Assembly (NCBI GenBank): GCA_949297015.1
Contig: CASFRF010000072.1
Coordinates: forward strand, 1-61,586
Source: an uncultured bacterium
Lineage (GTDB): Bacteria; Verrucomicrobiota; Lentisphaeria; Victivallales; Victivallaceae
Direction: 5' to 3'
Length of the DNA: 61,586 nt
The first letter of the stretch is position 1. The number at the start of each line of letters is the position of its first letter. The position numbers and the translations under genes were made by a program. The notes below the pieces were generated by a model that was not told where the DNA came from, searched no databases, and saw only the letters and a list, made by a program, of their open reading frames with translations. This document shows, in pieces, positions 42,455 through 51,968 of the stretch.

Positions 42455-44968
42455 ATGAGAACCAGAACGGAACAAAATGCAGAGCGAACGGGCGGAAACG
42501 GGTTCCGGTTCCGTTTCCGTTATCTGGTCTACTTCACGCTGGCGCTGCTGATGACGCTGGCGCTGGCCAGCTACACCCCGGTCGACGCGGCCGCCCTGTC
42601 CGGCGGGACCGATACCCCCCCGGACAACTGGATCGGCGTTTCCGGAGCTTTTTTCGCCCAGCTGGTCTTCAATTTGATCGGGCTGGGGGGCTGGCTGCTG
42701 ATCGGCCTCCTCTGGCTGCGGGTGATCCGCGGCTTCCTGCCGGAGCCGGCGCCGCGCCGCTGGTGGCTGCCGGGGGCGCTGCTGATGCTGCTGGGCACGG
42801 TGATGCTCCTCGGGATGTCGCCGCAGGCCTTCGCCGAAGCCACCGACCGGCTCGGAATAGGCCGCGCCGACGCGCCCGACCGGGCGCTTCCCGGCGGGGT
42901 GATCGGGCAGTGGTTCTCCGCCCCGATGGTGGAGTTCCCCCCCTGCGGCGAGGGCTTCCTGCGCAAATGGCTGGGCGCGGTGGGGACCTTGATCATCGGC
43001 TGGGCGCTGCTCACTGGCGGCGCGATTCTGATCTTCCTCTCCGACTGGCTCAAACCGTTCACCCGGCTGGCGGAACGAGTGGCAACGCCCGCGCCCTCCG
43101 AACGGGATTCACGCACGGCGGGATCGGCAACCGCGCCCGAATCCGGAGTCTTCAGCAATGCCCGGGCCGCGCTGAACGCCCTGCGGGCCCGGCGGGGCGC
43201 CCCGCCGGCACCGCCGCCGGAGCAAAAGCCGGAGCTGGCGGAACCCGCCGTGCCGGAGCCCATCGTACCGGAGCCCGTTCCGCCGGCGCCGGAACCCGTT
43301 TCCCCCGCGCCGGAGCCGGAGTTGCCGCAGCCGAAACCGGCGGTGGCGAATACGCCTTCGGCCGCGCCCGACAACAGCAGAAGCGGGAAAGAACTGCTGA
43401 CGGCGGAACCGAACACCCGGGTAGCCGAACGGGGCCAGGTGGCCACCGCCCCGGCCGGGGCCTCCCATTACGAGCTGCCGTCTATTTTCATGCTCAGCAA
43501 GGGGGTGGAGGCCAGCGGCGAGGATCTCGACGCCATTGTTCAGCGGCGTGACATTCTGCAACGTACGCTGGACAGCTTCAAGATCGACGGCAAGGTGACC
43601 AATCACATCTCCGGGCCCCGGATCACCCGCTACGAGATCACGTTGAGTCCGGGGGTCAAGACCTCCAAGGTCGAGTCGATCGCCGACAACATCGCCATGG
43701 AGCTGGAGGCCAAGAGCATCCGGGTGCTGGCGCCGATCCCGGGCCGCAACGCGGTGGGGGTGGAGGCGCCGAACAGCCGCTCGGAGGCGGTGTTCATGCG
43801 CTCGGTGATGGAGTCGGAGGTCTGGCAGAAGAGCAAGGCGGAAATTCCGATCGTGCTGGGGAAAAACGTGGCCGGGACTCCGGTGATTCTGGATCTGGCC
43901 AAGGCGCCGCACCTGCTGATCGCGGGCTCCACCGGATCGGGCAAATCGGTGTGCATGAACACGCTGATCATGAGTCTGCTGTTCAAGTTTTCGCCGGAGG
44001 AGCTCCGGCTGATCATGGTCGACCCCAAGGTGGTGGAGTTCGCCGGCTACCAGACGCTGCCGCATCTGATCACGCCGGTGGTCAACGACTCCAAAAAAGT
44101 TCCGATCGCGTTGCGCTGGGCGGTCAACGAGATGGAGAAGCGCTACCGGACTCTGGCCCGGGCCGGAGTCAAGAAGCTCTCCGAATACAACCGGTTGCCA
44201 CCGCGCGAGGAGCCGCTGCTGGACGACGACGGCCTGCCGCTGCCGGAGAAGATGCCGGTGCTGGTGGTGATCGTCGACGAGCTGGCCGATCTGATGATGA
44301 CCGACGCCCGCAAAGACGCGGAAACCTCGATCGCCCGCATCGCCCAGAAGGGCCGGGCGGCCGGAATCCACATCGTGATCGCCACCCAGCGTCCGAGTCG
44401 CGACATCATCACCGGCGTGATCAAAGCCAATCTGCCGACCAAGATCGCCTTTATGGTGGGGTCGTCGATCGACAGCCGGGTGATTCTGGATCAGAACGGC
44501 GCAGAGTCGCTGCTGGGCATGGGCGACATGCTGTTCCTGCCGCCGGGGACGCCGACGCTGGAGCGGATCCAGGGGGCCTGGGTGCAGGACGAGGACATCA
44601 AGAAGATCGTCGACTTCGTCTCGGCGCAGGCGCCGCAGAAGTTCGACAAACAGGTGGTGGCCGAGGAGTCGGAGAGCGAGGAGGAGCCCGATCCCGACGA
44701 CGCCTACGACGATGAGGACGCCGCCGACGTGGCGCCGCTGATCCGCAAATACCTCCGCCCCGGGGACAGTGAAAATCTCCGCAAGGCGCTGGAAATCATT
44801 CTACTGGAACACAAGGCCAGCACCAGCTATCTGCAGCGCCGCATGGGAATCGGTTACAACCGGGCGGCGGAGCTGATCGACCAGTTGGAAGAGCGGGGCA
44901 TTGTCGGTCCGCCCGGCCCCGGCGGCAGTAAGCGGGAAATTTTAGTGTTTGACGAAATCGAAGGGTGA
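42455..44968 (+). CDS. ftsK: DNA translocase FtsK/SpoIIIE family
   Basis: 837 residues. Double-stranded DNA pump that segregates chromosomes at the division septum. Residues ~25-195 hold about four membrane helices; ~205-330 form a Pro/Glu/Ala-rich linker (low complexity); ~345-740 form the motor with Walker A AGSTGSGKSVCMNTL, LIMVDPKVVEF and VVIVDELADLMM; the C-terminal ~70 residues (IRKYLRPGDSENLRKALEII, YNRAAELIDQLEERGIVGPP) form the gamma winged helix that reads KOPS-like sites. It has its own leaderless promoter although it lies six bases after the rhamnosidase gene. Confidence 0.95.
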   Translation: MRTRTEQNAERTGGNGFRFRFRYLVYFTLALLMTLALASYTPVDAAALSGGTDTPPDNWIGVSGAFFAQLVFNLIGLGGWLLIGLLWLRVIRGFLPEPAPRRWWLPGALLMLLGTVMLLGMSPQAFAEATDRLGIGRADAPDRALPGGVIGQWFSAPMVEFPPCGEGFLRKWLGAVGTLIIGWALLTGGAILIFLSDWLKPFTRLAERVATPAPSERDSRTAGSATAPESGVFSNARAALNALRARRGAPPAPPPEQKPELAEPAVPEPIVPEPVPPAPEPVSPAPEPELPQPKPAVANTPSAAPDNSRSGKELLTAEPNTRVAERGQVATAPAGASHYELPSIFMLSKGVEASGEDLDAIVQRRDILQRTLDSFKIDGKVTNHISGPRITRYEITLSPGVKTSKVESIADNIAMELEAKSIRVLAPIPGRNAVGVEAPNSRSEAVFMRSVMESEVWQKSKAEIPIVLGKNVAGTPVILDLAKAPHLLIAGSTGSGKSVCMNTLIMSLLFKFSPEELRLIMVDPKVVEFAGYQTLPHLITPVVNDSKKVPIALRWAVNEMEKRYRTLARAGVKKLSEYNRLPPREEPLLDDDGLPLPEKMPVLVVIVDELADLMMTDARKDAETSIARIAQKGRAAGIHIVIATQRPSRDIITGVIKANLPTKIAFMVGSSIDSRVILDQNGAESLLGMGDMLFLPPGTPTLERIQGAWVQDEDIKKIVDFVSAQAPQKFDKQVVAEESESEEEPDPDDAYDDEDAADVAPLIRKYLRPGDSENLRKALEIILLEHKASTSYLQRRMGIGYNRAAELIDQLEERGIVGPPGPGGSKREILVFDEIEG

Positions 44969-44973
44969 AATCC

Positions 44974-45708
44974 ATGGTTCAAGAACATCAGGAGCCGGAA
45001 CCGGCCACTGAGCTGTCGCTCTTTTCCGATTCCGGAGATGACCACCATGCCGCACCTCCGGCGGCGGAGCCGGAAGCGCCGCCGATTCCCGGCGTGGCGG
45101 AGGCCTCGGCCATTGTCGAAGTGACGCCGCCCGCTCCGGCCGCGGCGGCCGCCCGGCCCCGAACCGCCGACTGGAGCGGGTTGGAGGCGCTCAGCTACGG
45201 CCCGTTTCTGCGGGAGCTGCGGCGCCGGACCGGGCTCACCAATCAGGAGCTGGAGCAGGAGACCCAGATCCGGGCCGCCTATCTCGACGCCTTGGAGGAG
45301 GAGGAGCTGTCGAGTCTGCCGCCGCTGGTCTATGTGCTGGCCTACGTCCGGAAGCTCTGCGCCTTTTACGGCGTTCCGCGGGAGAAATCGGATGACCTGA
45401 CGCAGGAGCTGCGCCGGAATCTGGAGTGCGAATGTGAAATTCCCGAGGAGCTCTCCAAGGTGGTGATCGACCGCGAGCTAAGCGAAGAGAACGACCGGAA
45501 GCTCAAGCAGCTGCTGTTCTGTTTCGGCGGCGTGGGGCTGCTGGTGGTTCTGCTGCTGGTCGGATCGGTGATCTTCATGCTCTCGCGCCGCGCCTCCGAA
45601 CAGGCGACGCCGGCGGGTCCCGGCGAGCCGTTCAACGAAGCTGCGCTGCTGGAACTGCAGACGCCGCCCACCCTGACGCCAGGTCAGCTGCCGATGCCGA
45701 TCCAGTAG
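44974..45708 (+). CDS. RodZ-like helix-turn-helix membrane protein
   Basis: 244 residues from ATG 44974, overlapping nothing but only five bases after ftsK (AAGGG upstream). Residues ~70-140 form a helix-turn-helix of the RodZ/HTH_25 type (YGPFLRELRRRTGLTNQELE, YLDALEEEELSSLPP, YVLAYVRKLCAFYGV), and residues ~182-205 a single membrane helix (LLFCFGGVGLLVVLLLVGSV). The periplasmic part is only about 35 residues, without the usual RodZ beta domain. RodZ links MreB to the membrane in rod-shaped cells; a cytoskeletal role here is inference, supported by its position next to ftsK. Confidence 0.8.
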   Translation: MVQEHQEPEPATELSLFSDSGDDHHAAPPAAEPEAPPIPGVAEASAIVEVTPPAPAAAAARPRTADWSGLEALSYGPFLRELRRRTGLTNQELEQETQIRAAYLDALEEEELSSLPPLVYVLAYVRKLCAFYGVPREKSDDLTQELRRNLECECEIPEELSKVVIDRELSEENDRKLKQLLFCFGGVGLLVVLLLVGSVIFMLSRRASEQATPAGPGEPFNEAALLELQTPPTLTPGQLPMPIQ

Positions 45709-45715
45709 CGGAAAT

Positions 45716-45744
45716 TGGACAAAGCGCCAAAGGGGTGCTATATT
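45716..45744 (+). promoter_or_regulatory. Leaderless promoter for aroQ
   Basis: TGGACA (45716-45721), 17-base spacer, TATATT (45739-45744). Five bases separate it from the ATG (45750), so the transcript should begin at or within the start codon. Confidence 0.65.
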
Positions 45745-45749
45745 ACACT

Positions 45750-46229
45750 ATGATGAAACTTCTATTAATCAATGGTCCGAACCTCCAGTTGCTGGGGCGG
45801 CGCGAGCCGGAGATTTACGGTTCCGAGACGCTTCCGGACATCGTCCGCAAACTGCGGTGCGAGGCGCAGGAGTTCGGTTTCGAGCTCGAAGATTTCCAAT
45901 CGAACACGGAAGGAGAGATCGTCAGCCGGATCGGAGAGACTTTGGGTGACCCCGAAATCGCGGGCATCATCATCAATCCGGCAGCCTACACCCACACCAG
46001 CGTGGCGATCCGCGACGCCTTGGCGGCGGCGGCCAAGCCCGCACTGGAAGTGCATTTGTCGAACATCCACGTCCGCGAAGAGTTCCGTCACCGCTCGCTG
46101 ACTGCGCCGGTCTGTCTGGGGTGCATCATCGGGCTGGGCTCCTACGGTTATTCGCTGGCGTTGCGGGGATTGGTTCATCATCTGCAAACTTCGGACTCCG
46201 CGGTTGCCCGAACCGCCGACACCGTTTGA
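45750..46229 (+). CDS. aroQ: Type II 3-dehydroquinate dehydratase
   Basis: 159 residues; dehydrates 3-dehydroquinate to 3-dehydroshikimate in aromatic amino acid synthesis. Signatures: LLINGPNLQLLGRREPEIYG (active-site Asn and Tyr), FQSNTEGEIVSRI, IIINPAAYTHTSVAIRDAL and VHLSNIHVREEFRH (catalytic His). The start is ATG 45750; a second ATG immediately follows (45753), so either can start the same frame. It is followed by accB after 27 bases; aroQ next to accBC is known from other phyla. Confidence 0.96.
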   Translation: MMKLLLINGPNLQLLGRREPEIYGSETLPDIVRKLRCEAQEFGFELEDFQSNTEGEIVSRIGETLGDPEIAGIIINPAAYTHTSVAIRDALAAAAKPALEVHLSNIHVREEFRHRSLTAPVCLGCIIGLGSYGYSLALRGLVHHLQTSDSAVARTADTV

Positions 46230-46256
46230 AAACCTCAACCAGGAATTTCAACTGAA

Positions 46257-46706
46257 ATGAAAATCGAAGAAATCAAAACCATTGTCCGGCTGATGTCTGA
46301 AAACGATCTGACCGAGTTCAAAATCGAGGCGGACTCCTATAATCTGTGCATCAAGCGGGGCAGCACGACGGTGGCCGGCGCCCCGGTCATGATCGCCCCC
46401 GCCCCGACTCCGGTCGCAGCGGCCCCGGCGGCCGCAGCGGTCCCGGCTCCGACGCCGGAACCGGCGGCTCCGGCGGTCACCATCGATTCGCCGCTGGTCG
46501 GGACCTTCTACCGCTCGCCCTCGCCCGACGCCGCGGCCTTCGTCAAGGTCGGCGACAAAATCACCCCGGACACCGTGGTCGGCATCATCGAGGCGATGAA
46601 GGTGATGAACGAAATCAAGGCCGAAAAATCGGGCGTGATCAAAGATATTCTGGTCGAAAACGGTCAGCCGGTGGAATACGGCCAGCCGCTGTTCGTAATT
46701 GAGTAA
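46257..46706 (+). CDS. accB: Biotin carboxyl carrier protein of acetyl-CoA carboxylase
   Basis: 149 residues. N-terminal part is the AccC-interacting segment ([20 protein letters not shown]), then an Ala/Pro linker, then the biotinyl domain ([19 protein letters not shown]) with the biotinylated Lys115 in [11 protein letters not shown]. It carries CO2 between biotin carboxylase and carboxyltransferase. accA and accD are not in the window. Followed by accC after 44 bases. Confidence 0.97.
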   Translation: MKIEEIKTIVRLMSENDLTEFKIEADSYNLCIKRGSTTVAGAPVMIAPAPTPVAAAPAAAAVPAPTPEPAAPAVTIDSPLVGTFYRSPSPDAAAFVKVGDKITPDTVVGIIEAMKVMNEIKAEKSGVIKDILVENGQPVEYGQPLFVIE

Positions 46707-46750
46707 GGCCGGGCCGGGCCCGGCCCGCCCCAGAGAAAGAGCAACTTGCC

Positions 46751-48133
46751 ATGTTTAATAAAATTCTGATTGCCAACCGCGGCGAAATCGCCGTGCGGAT
46801 CCTCCGGGCAGCCCGGGAAATGGGGATCAAAACCGTGGTGGTCTACTCCCGGGCCGACGCCGACAGTCTGGCGGTCAAACTGGCCGACGAAGCGGTCTGC
46901 ATCGGACCGGCGGCCTCCAACGCCAGCTATCTGCTGATCGACCGGATCCTGGCGGTGGCGGCGCTCTGCGATGTGGATGCGATTCATCCCGGCTACGGTT
47001 TTCTTTCCGAAAATCCCTACTTCGCGGAGGCCTGCCGCAAGCACGGAATCGCCTTTATCGGGCCGACGCCGGAGGCGATGCGCGCGCTGGGCGATAAAGC
47101 GGTCGCCCGCGACACCATGAAAAAGGCGGGCGTTCCGACCACCCCCGGCAGCGACGGCGTGCTGATGAGTGAAACCGATGCCCTCAAAATCGCCCACCAG
47201 CTGAAGTATCCGGTGATCATCAAGGCGGTCGCCGGCGGCGGCGGTCGCGGCATGCGGATCGCCCACAACGATGCGAGTCTGATCGCCGGGTATCACGCGG
47301 CCCACACCGAGGCGGAGAACGCCTTCGGCAACGGGGCGCTGTACATGGAAAAATTCATCGTCAATCCGCGGCACATCGAAGTCCAGATTCTGGCCGACAA
47401 CTTCGGCAACGTGATCCACCTGGGGGAGCGCGACTGCAGCGTGCAGCGACGCAACCAGAAACTGATCGAAGAGGCGCCCTCCCCGGCGCTCTCGGCCCGG
47501 GCGCGGGAGAAGCTCGGGAGCTACGCGGTCAAAGCGGCCAAGGCGGCGGGGTACACCAATGCCGGGACCATCGAATTTCTCCACACCGCCGAGGGCGAGT
47601 TCTACTTCATGGAGATGAACACCCGGATTCAGGTGGAGCATCCGGTGACCGAAACCATCACCGGGATCGATCTGGTCAAGGAACAGATCCGGATCGCGGC
47701 GGGCGAGCGGCTCAAGCTCCGGCAGAAGGATGTCCACTTCTCCGGGCACGCGATCGAGTGCCGCATCAACGCCGAGGATCCGTTCAACAACTTCGCCCCG
47801 AGTCCGGGCAAGGTGAGTCTGATCATTCCGCCCGGCGGCATGAACGTGCGGGTGGATACGCACGTCTACTCCGGCTACACCATCCCCTCCTACTACGACA
47901 GCATGATCGCCAAACTGATCGTGCACGGGAAGAACCGGGAAGAGGCGCTGGCGGTCTGCCGCCGGGCGCTGACGGAATTCACCATCGAGGGGGTCAAAAC
48001 CACCATTCCGTTCCAGCAGCAGATCATCTCCAACAAGGATTTCGCCGCCGGGCGTTATGATACCGGCTTTGTCGAACGTTTGAACCATGAAGGGGCGGCC
48101 GCGCGCAGCCCGGAGAAGGAGGAAGTCAAATGA
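46751..48133 (+). CDS. accC: Biotin carboxylase subunit of acetyl-CoA carboxylase
   Basis: 460 residues, ATP-grasp. Carboxylates biotin on AccB with ATP and bicarbonate. [20 protein letters not shown] is the start; the glycine-rich [15 protein letters not shown], the [17 protein letters not shown] segment and the [15 protein letters not shown] active-site strand are complete. The last base quartet ATGA (48130-48133) overlaps the next gene, an Asp23/Gls24-type gene. Confidence 0.97.
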   Translation: MFNKILIANRGEIAVRILRAAREMGIKTVVVYSRADADSLAVKLADEAVCIGPAASNASYLLIDRILAVAALCDVDAIHPGYGFLSENPYFAEACRKHGIAFIGPTPEAMRALGDKAVARDTMKKAGVPTTPGSDGVLMSETDALKIAHQLKYPVIIKAVAGGGGRGMRIAHNDASLIAGYHAAHTEAENAFGNGALYMEKFIVNPRHIEVQILADNFGNVIHLGERDCSVQRRNQKLIEEAPSPALSARAREKLGSYAVKAAKAAGYTNAGTIEFLHTAEGEFYFMEMNTRIQVEHPVTETITGIDLVKEQIRIAAGERLKLRQKDVHFSGHAIECRINAEDPFNNFAPSPGKVSLIIPPGGMNVRVDTHVYSGYTIPSYYDSMIAKLIVHGKNREEALAVCRRALTEFTIEGVKTTIPFQQQIISNKDFAAGRYDTGFVERLNHEGAAARSPEKEEVK

Positions 48134-48612
48134 GACAACAGCAGAACGCGAACGCAACGGGCAAGCCCGCGGCTCCGGCGGAGAGTCAGAAGATCACCGA
48201 AGAGACCGGGATGGGAGAGATCCAGATCCACGAGAACGTGGTCGCTTCGCTGGTATTGCGTGCGGTTCTTTCGGTGGACGGAGTGACCCGGCTGGCGGGC
48301 AGTTCGCTGGTGGACAACATCGCCGAGATCGTCGGCAGTCGCCGGATGCAGGAGCGCTCGATCTCGATCGATCTGCAGCCCGAAGGCCGGGTGGCGATTC
48401 AGGTCAAAGTGAACATGCGGTTCGGAGCCAAGATCCCCGAAGTGGCGCCGGTCATTCAGAAGAAGGTGATCGAGGTGGTGGAAGAGGCCACCGGCATGAC
48501 GGTCACCAAAGTGAACGTGCTGGTTCAGGAATTCGAGGAGGATCCGGAGCGCGAACCGGAGGATGAGGGCGGCAACACCGCCATGCCGATTCCGCCCACG
48601 GTGATCGGCTGA
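48130..48612 (+). CDS. Asp23/Gls24 (DUF322) family protein
   Basis: 160 residues. The Asp23 core is seen at residues ~33-140 ([37 protein letters not shown]). Asp23-family proteins are cell-envelope associated; the Bacillus member YqhY lies beside accB-accC, as this one does, and has been linked to control of acetyl-CoA carboxylase activity. Start overlaps accC by four bases. The next gene is an AmaP-like membrane protein, a typical partner anchor. Confidence 0.88.
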   Translation: MRQQQNANATGKPAAPAESQKITEETGMGEIQIHENVVASLVLRAVLSVDGVTRLAGSSLVDNIAEIVGSRRMQERSISIDLQPEGRVAIQVKVNMRFGAKIPEVAPVIQKKVIEVVEEATGMTVTKVNVLVQEFEEDPEREPEDEGGNTAMPIPPTVIG

Positions 48613-48656
48613 GCGGATGACCCCCGTCGGAAAACCTTTGACCGGGAGAGAGGCAA

Positions 48657-49229
48657 ATGAAGATCGAATACTGGCGGAACTGGTTTCAAGCCCTGCTGCA
48701 GGATGAGTTCAACAGCGGTTACGTCGCCGGGTTGGCGGTGGCATTGCTGGTCATTGTGCTGTTTCTGTTGCTGCGACTCATTTTCGCCATCCGCTACCGC
48801 ACCCGCGGCACCAAGTCTCTGACCGTTCCTTCCGCCACCGGCGACGTGGTGATCGAAGCCGGGGTGTTGATCGCCGCCGTCGGCGCGATCACGCGGCAGT
48901 TCCCGGCATTGACCGTGCGTGAGGTGAAGCTCTTCCAGCAATTCCGGGGACGGCGCTATTTGCTGGAGCTTTGTTGTGCCTTTGATGCCCAGACCGGAGA
49001 CCAATTCCCGGCTTTGGCGGAGCAGGCCAAGCGCGCGCTCTTCACCGGCTTGACGGAGCTGTTCAATATCCGAAACCTCACCCGGATCAAAATCCGGCTC
49101 CGCGACTTCACCCCGCCCGGCGCCCCGACTCCGGCGCAGCTGGCACTGGAGCAGAAACTGACGCCCGACGGGAAGCTGAAATTCCCGGCTCCCGAGCCGT
49201 CGGAGGAAGAAACTTCGTCCGATGTCTGA
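48657..49229 (+). CDS. AmaP-like membrane anchor of Asp23 protein
   Basis: 190 residues. One N-terminal membrane helix (YVAGLAVALLVIVLFLLLRL, residues ~22-45) followed by a soluble domain with an Asp23-like pattern (VIEAGVLIAAVGAITRQFPALT) and a Pro/Glu-rich tail. In Staphylococcus, AmaP anchors Asp23 to the membrane. The assignment rests on this arrangement plus position next to an Asp23 gene, not on strong motif identity. GGGAGAGAGGC precedes the ATG; the 3' end overlaps maf by eight bases. Confidence 0.6.
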   Translation: MKIEYWRNWFQALLQDEFNSGYVAGLAVALLVIVLFLLLRLIFAIRYRTRGTKSLTVPSATGDVVIEAGVLIAAVGAITRQFPALTVREVKLFQQFRGRRYLLELCCAFDAQTGDQFPALAEQAKRALFTGLTELFNIRNLTRIKIRLRDFTPPGAPTPAQLALEQKLTPDGKLKFPAPEPSEEETSSDV

Positions 49230-49791
49230 GTTGATTCTGGCCTCCGGCTCGCCGCGCCGACGCGAATTGCTCGAGCGCGGCGGTTTTGTCTTCCGAGTCG
49301 AAACCGCGGCGGTGCCCGAACTGGGTTCGGCACCGGATCCGCGTGAACTCCCGGTCCTCAACGCGACGCGCAAAGCCCGCGCCGTGGCCGCCCGGAACCC
49401 CGACGCCTGGGTACTGGGGGCCGATACGGTGGTTCTGTTTCAGAATCAGGTGATCGGCAAACCGCGCGACCTGACCGAGGCCGGGGCCATTCTCCGGCGC
49501 CTGGCCGGGGCGGAACACGAGGTCCTGACCGGGGTCTGTCTGTGCGGTCCGGGCGGCCGGGAGGAGACCTTTACCGCCGCCACCCGGGTGCGGTTCAAAC
49601 CCTGTTCGCCGGAGACGATTCAGCGTTATCTGGCGCTGGTTCCGGTGCTGGACAAGGCGGGGGCCTACGCCATACAGGACCACGGGGAACTCCTGATCGC
49701 CGGAATCGACGGCAGTTGCGACAACGTGGTGGGGCTTCCCACTGAAGAACTTTTTCCCCGACTGGAGGCCTTGCGTCGTGAGTACCGCTGA
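49222..49791 (+). CDS. Maf-family nucleotide pyrophosphatase
   Basis: 189 residues. Hydrolyses non-canonical or pyrimidine nucleoside triphosphates. The N-terminal signature LILASGSPRRRELLERGGF, the active-site ADTVVLFQNQVIGKPRD and DKAGAYAIQDHG are intact. Whether the substrate is dTTP/UTP (YhdE type) or m7GTP (YceF type) is not assigned. Its 3' end overlaps the next gene (GTG start at 49778) by 14 bases. Confidence 0.93.
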   Translation: MSELILASGSPRRRELLERGGFVFRVETAAVPELGSAPDPRELPVLNATRKARAVAARNPDAWVLGADTVVLFQNQVIGKPRDLTEAGAILRRLAGAEHEVLTGVCLCGPGGREETFTAATRVRFKPCSPETIQRYLALVPVLDKAGAYAIQDHGELLIAGIDGSCDNVVGLPTEELFPRLEALRREYR

Positions 49792-50380
49792 AGAAACCGT
49801 CGTGCTAACTTCGATTCCGGAGCGCCGCCGCTGCTGGGTGCTGTTCTACGAGTTCTGCAAAATCTCCACCTTCGTGGTCGGCGGCGGACTGGTCATCATC
49901 CCGGCGGCACAGAATGTCTTCGGCCGCCAGCGACACTGGGTTGACGAGGACAAAATGGTCGATCTGGTGGCACTGACCCAGTCGGTGCCGGGCATTCTGG
50001 CCTGCAATGCGGCGATCTTCATCGGCTACCATGTGGCCGGATTCCGCGGTGCGCTCTCGGCGCTGATCGGCTCGGTGCTGCCGCCGTTTCTGATCATCAG
50101 CCTCATCGCCTCCGGGCTGACCGCGATCGGGACCTCCCACCCCTGGGTGCAGGGGGCCTTTACCGGCACCATCAGCTGCGTCACCGGCATGGTGCTGGCG
50201 ATGGTGATCCGTACCGGGAAACGGACTCAGCGCAGCGTCTTCGCCTGGTGCGTGGGACTCGGCTGCTTCGTCGGAATGGTCTACTTCAACCTCAATCCGG
50301 CCTGGCTGATCCTCGCCTCAGTGGCGGCCGGAATCGCCTACACCGGCTGGGTGCTGCGGCGGGGAGGCGTCCGGAAATGA
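49778..50380 (+). CDS. Chromate transporter, short-chain subunit 1
   Basis: 200 residues from GTG 49778, about 5-6 membrane helices. The CHR-domain signatures FCKISTFVVGGGLVIIPAAQ and LTQSVPGILACNAAIFIGYHVAG are present. Many bacteria encode two half-length CHR proteins in tandem that work as a pair to export chromate; others have unknown substrates. Overlaps maf by 14 bases and the second half by four bases (ATGA at 50377). Confidence 0.87.
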   Translation: MSTAEETVVLTSIPERRRCWVLFYEFCKISTFVVGGGLVIIPAAQNVFGRQRHWVDEDKMVDLVALTQSVPGILACNAAIFIGYHVAGFRGALSALIGSVLPPFLIISLIASGLTAIGTSHPWVQGAFTGTISCVTGMVLAMVIRTGKRTQRSVFAWCVGLGCFVGMVYFNLNPAWLILASVAAGIAYTGWVLRRGGVRK

Positions 50381-50946
50381 GCTATCTGGAACTCTATCTG
50401 GTCTTCCTGAAGTTCGGAATTCTCTGCTTCGGGGGCGGCTATATGCTGGTCCCGCTGCTGACCGCCGATCTGGTCGAAAACCGCCACGTCCTCGCGCCGG
50501 AGGCCTTCCGGGACCTGGTCTCCGTGGCGCAGGTGACGCCGGGACCCGTCGCCATCAATACCGCGACCTACGTCGGCTTTCTCCAGCACGGCATCCTCGG
50601 CGCGGCGCTGGCTACGCTGGGCATCATCACCCCCGCGCTGGTGCTGGTGATCCTGGCCATCAAGCTGCTCAAGCGCTACGAGAGCACGGTCTGGATTCAG
50701 GGCTTCCTGACCGGCATGCGGCCCGCCTCCTGGGGTCTGATTCTGGTTTCGGTGGTGGTGTTCGCCGATCTCTCGGTCTTCAGCGGGCGCTTTCCGCGGG
50801 TGCTCGCCGACTTCCAGAACTTCGGAATCCGTCCGGCGGCGCTGCTGATCTGCCTGGTGGTGCTGTTCTTCCAGTTGCGGACCAAAGTCTCGTTCTACTG
50901 GCTGCTGGCCGGTTCGGCGGTGATCGGCGCGTTGTTCTGCCGCTGA
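50377..50946 (+). CDS. Chromate transporter, short-chain subunit 2
   Basis: 189 residues, partner half of the preceding protein. KFGILCFGGGYMLVPLLTADLV and VSVAQVTPGPVAINTATYVGF are the CHR motifs; about six helices. The start overlaps the stop of subunit 1 by four bases, indicating coupled translation. The stop codon is one base from the end of the convergent UDP-glucuronate decarboxylase gene, and no terminator lies between. Confidence 0.87.
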   Translation: MSYLELYLVFLKFGILCFGGGYMLVPLLTADLVENRHVLAPEAFRDLVSVAQVTPGPVAINTATYVGFLQHGILGAALATLGIITPALVLVILAIKLLKRYESTVWIQGFLTGMRPASWGLILVSVVVFADLSVFSGRFPRVLADFQNFGIRPAALLICLVVLFFQLRTKVSFYWLLAGSAVIGALFCR

Positions 50947-50947
50947 G

Positions 50948-51910
50948 TCAGCGACAGAACTCGGGGTCGCTCTTGAGCAGGTCGTCGAAGTAGGCGATGG
51001 TCGCAACCAGCCCCTCACGCAGCGGGGTGGTCGGGGTCCAAGCCAGCAGTTCACGGGCCCGGGTGATGTCCGGCCGTCGCTGACGCGGATCGTCGGCCGG
51101 GAGCGGCTTTCTCACAATCCGGGAGTGCGACCCGGTCAGCTCAATCACCAGCTCCGCCAGTTGCAGGATGGTGAACTCTCCGGGATTTCCGAGATTCACG
51201 GGCCCGGTGATCTCCTCCGGCGACGCCATCATCCGGATCATGGCCTCGATCAAGTCGTCGCGGTAACAGAAACTCCGGGTCTGCGTACCGTCGCCGTAGA
51301 TGGTGATCTCCTGATTCCGCAACGCCTGAAGGATGAAGTTGCTGACCACCCGACCGTCGTTGGGGTGCATCCGGGGCCCGTAGGTGTTGAAAATCCGCAC
51401 CACCTTGACTGGCAGAGCGCACTGCATGTGGTAGGAGAAAAACAGCGTTTCCGCGCAGCGTTTGCCCTCGTCGTAGCAGGAGCGCGGACCGATCGGATTG
51501 ACATTCCCCCAGTAGCTCTCGACCTGGGGATGGACTGCGGGATCGCCGTAGACCTCGGAGGTGGAGGCCTGGAGAATCCGGGCGCCGACCCGCTTGGCCA
51601 GTCCCAGCATGTTGATCGCACCGTGCACGCAGGTCTTGACCGTCTGCACCGGATCGCGCTGGTAATGAATCGGCGAGGCCGGACAGGCCAGGTTATAGAT
51701 CTCATCCACTTCCAGATAGGTGGGAAAGGTGACGTCGTGCCGTACCAGCTCAAACCGGTGGTCGTCGAGCAGATGGTAGATGTTCCTTTTGGAGCCGGTG
51801 TAGAAGTTGTCCAGACAGATCACCTCGTTATCCAGCTCCAGCAGCCGCTCGCACAGGAACGACCCCAGAAAACCGCCGCCCCCCGTCACCAGAATCCGTT
51901 TTTTCGCCAT
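50948..51910 (-). CDS. UDP-glucuronate decarboxylase (UDP-xylose synthase type)
   Basis: 320 residues, short-chain dehydrogenase/epimerase fold. NAD-binding [20 protein letters not shown] at the N-terminus; signature [40 protein letters not shown], and the active-site Tyr-Lys in SCYDEGKR. These match UDP-glucuronate decarboxylases, which convert UDP-glucuronate to UDP-xylose, a precursor of surface polysaccharides. A related dTDP/UDP-sugar epimerase is the alternative. A UDP-glucose dehydrogenase is not in the window. It is alone on the minus strand between the chromate genes and a terminator. Confidence 0.88.
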   Translation of the reverse strand: MAKKRILVTGGGGFLGSFLCERLLELDNEVICLDNFYTGSKRNIYHLLDDHRFELVRHDVTFPTYLEVDEIYNLACPASPIHYQRDPVQTVKTCVHGAINMLGLAKRVGARILQASTSEVYGDPAVHPQVESYWGNVNPIGPRSCYDEGKRCAETLFFSYHMQCALPVKVVRIFNTYGPRMHPNDGRVVSNFILQALRNQEITIYGDGTQTRSFCYRDDLIEAMIRMMASPEEITGPVNLGNPGEFTILQLAELVIELTGSHSRIVRKPLPADDPRQRRPDITRARELLAWTPTTPLREGLVATIAYFDDLLKSDPEFCR

Positions 51911-51931
51911 CTTGTTTCCGTCGTTTCCTTC

Positions 51932-51962
51932 AAAAAAAACGGCACCCGGAATTTGGGTGCCG
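51932..51962 (-). terminator. Terminator of the small lipoprotein operon
   Basis: CGGCACCC (51962-51955 on the minus strand) pairs with GGGTGCCG (51947-51940) around a 7-base loop, followed by eight T (51939-51932). It lies just past the small lipoprotein stop. Confidence 0.9.
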
Positions 51963-51968
51963 CTTCAT

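Noticed and set aside
43210..43400. Pro/Glu/Ala repeats in ftsK
   Set aside because: Typical low-complexity linker of FtsK, not a mobile repeat.
46707..46726. GGCCGGGCCGGGCCCGGCCC palindromic run between accB and accC
   Set aside because: Short GC-rich inverted repeat with no T-tract or promoter; likely only a spacer hairpin.
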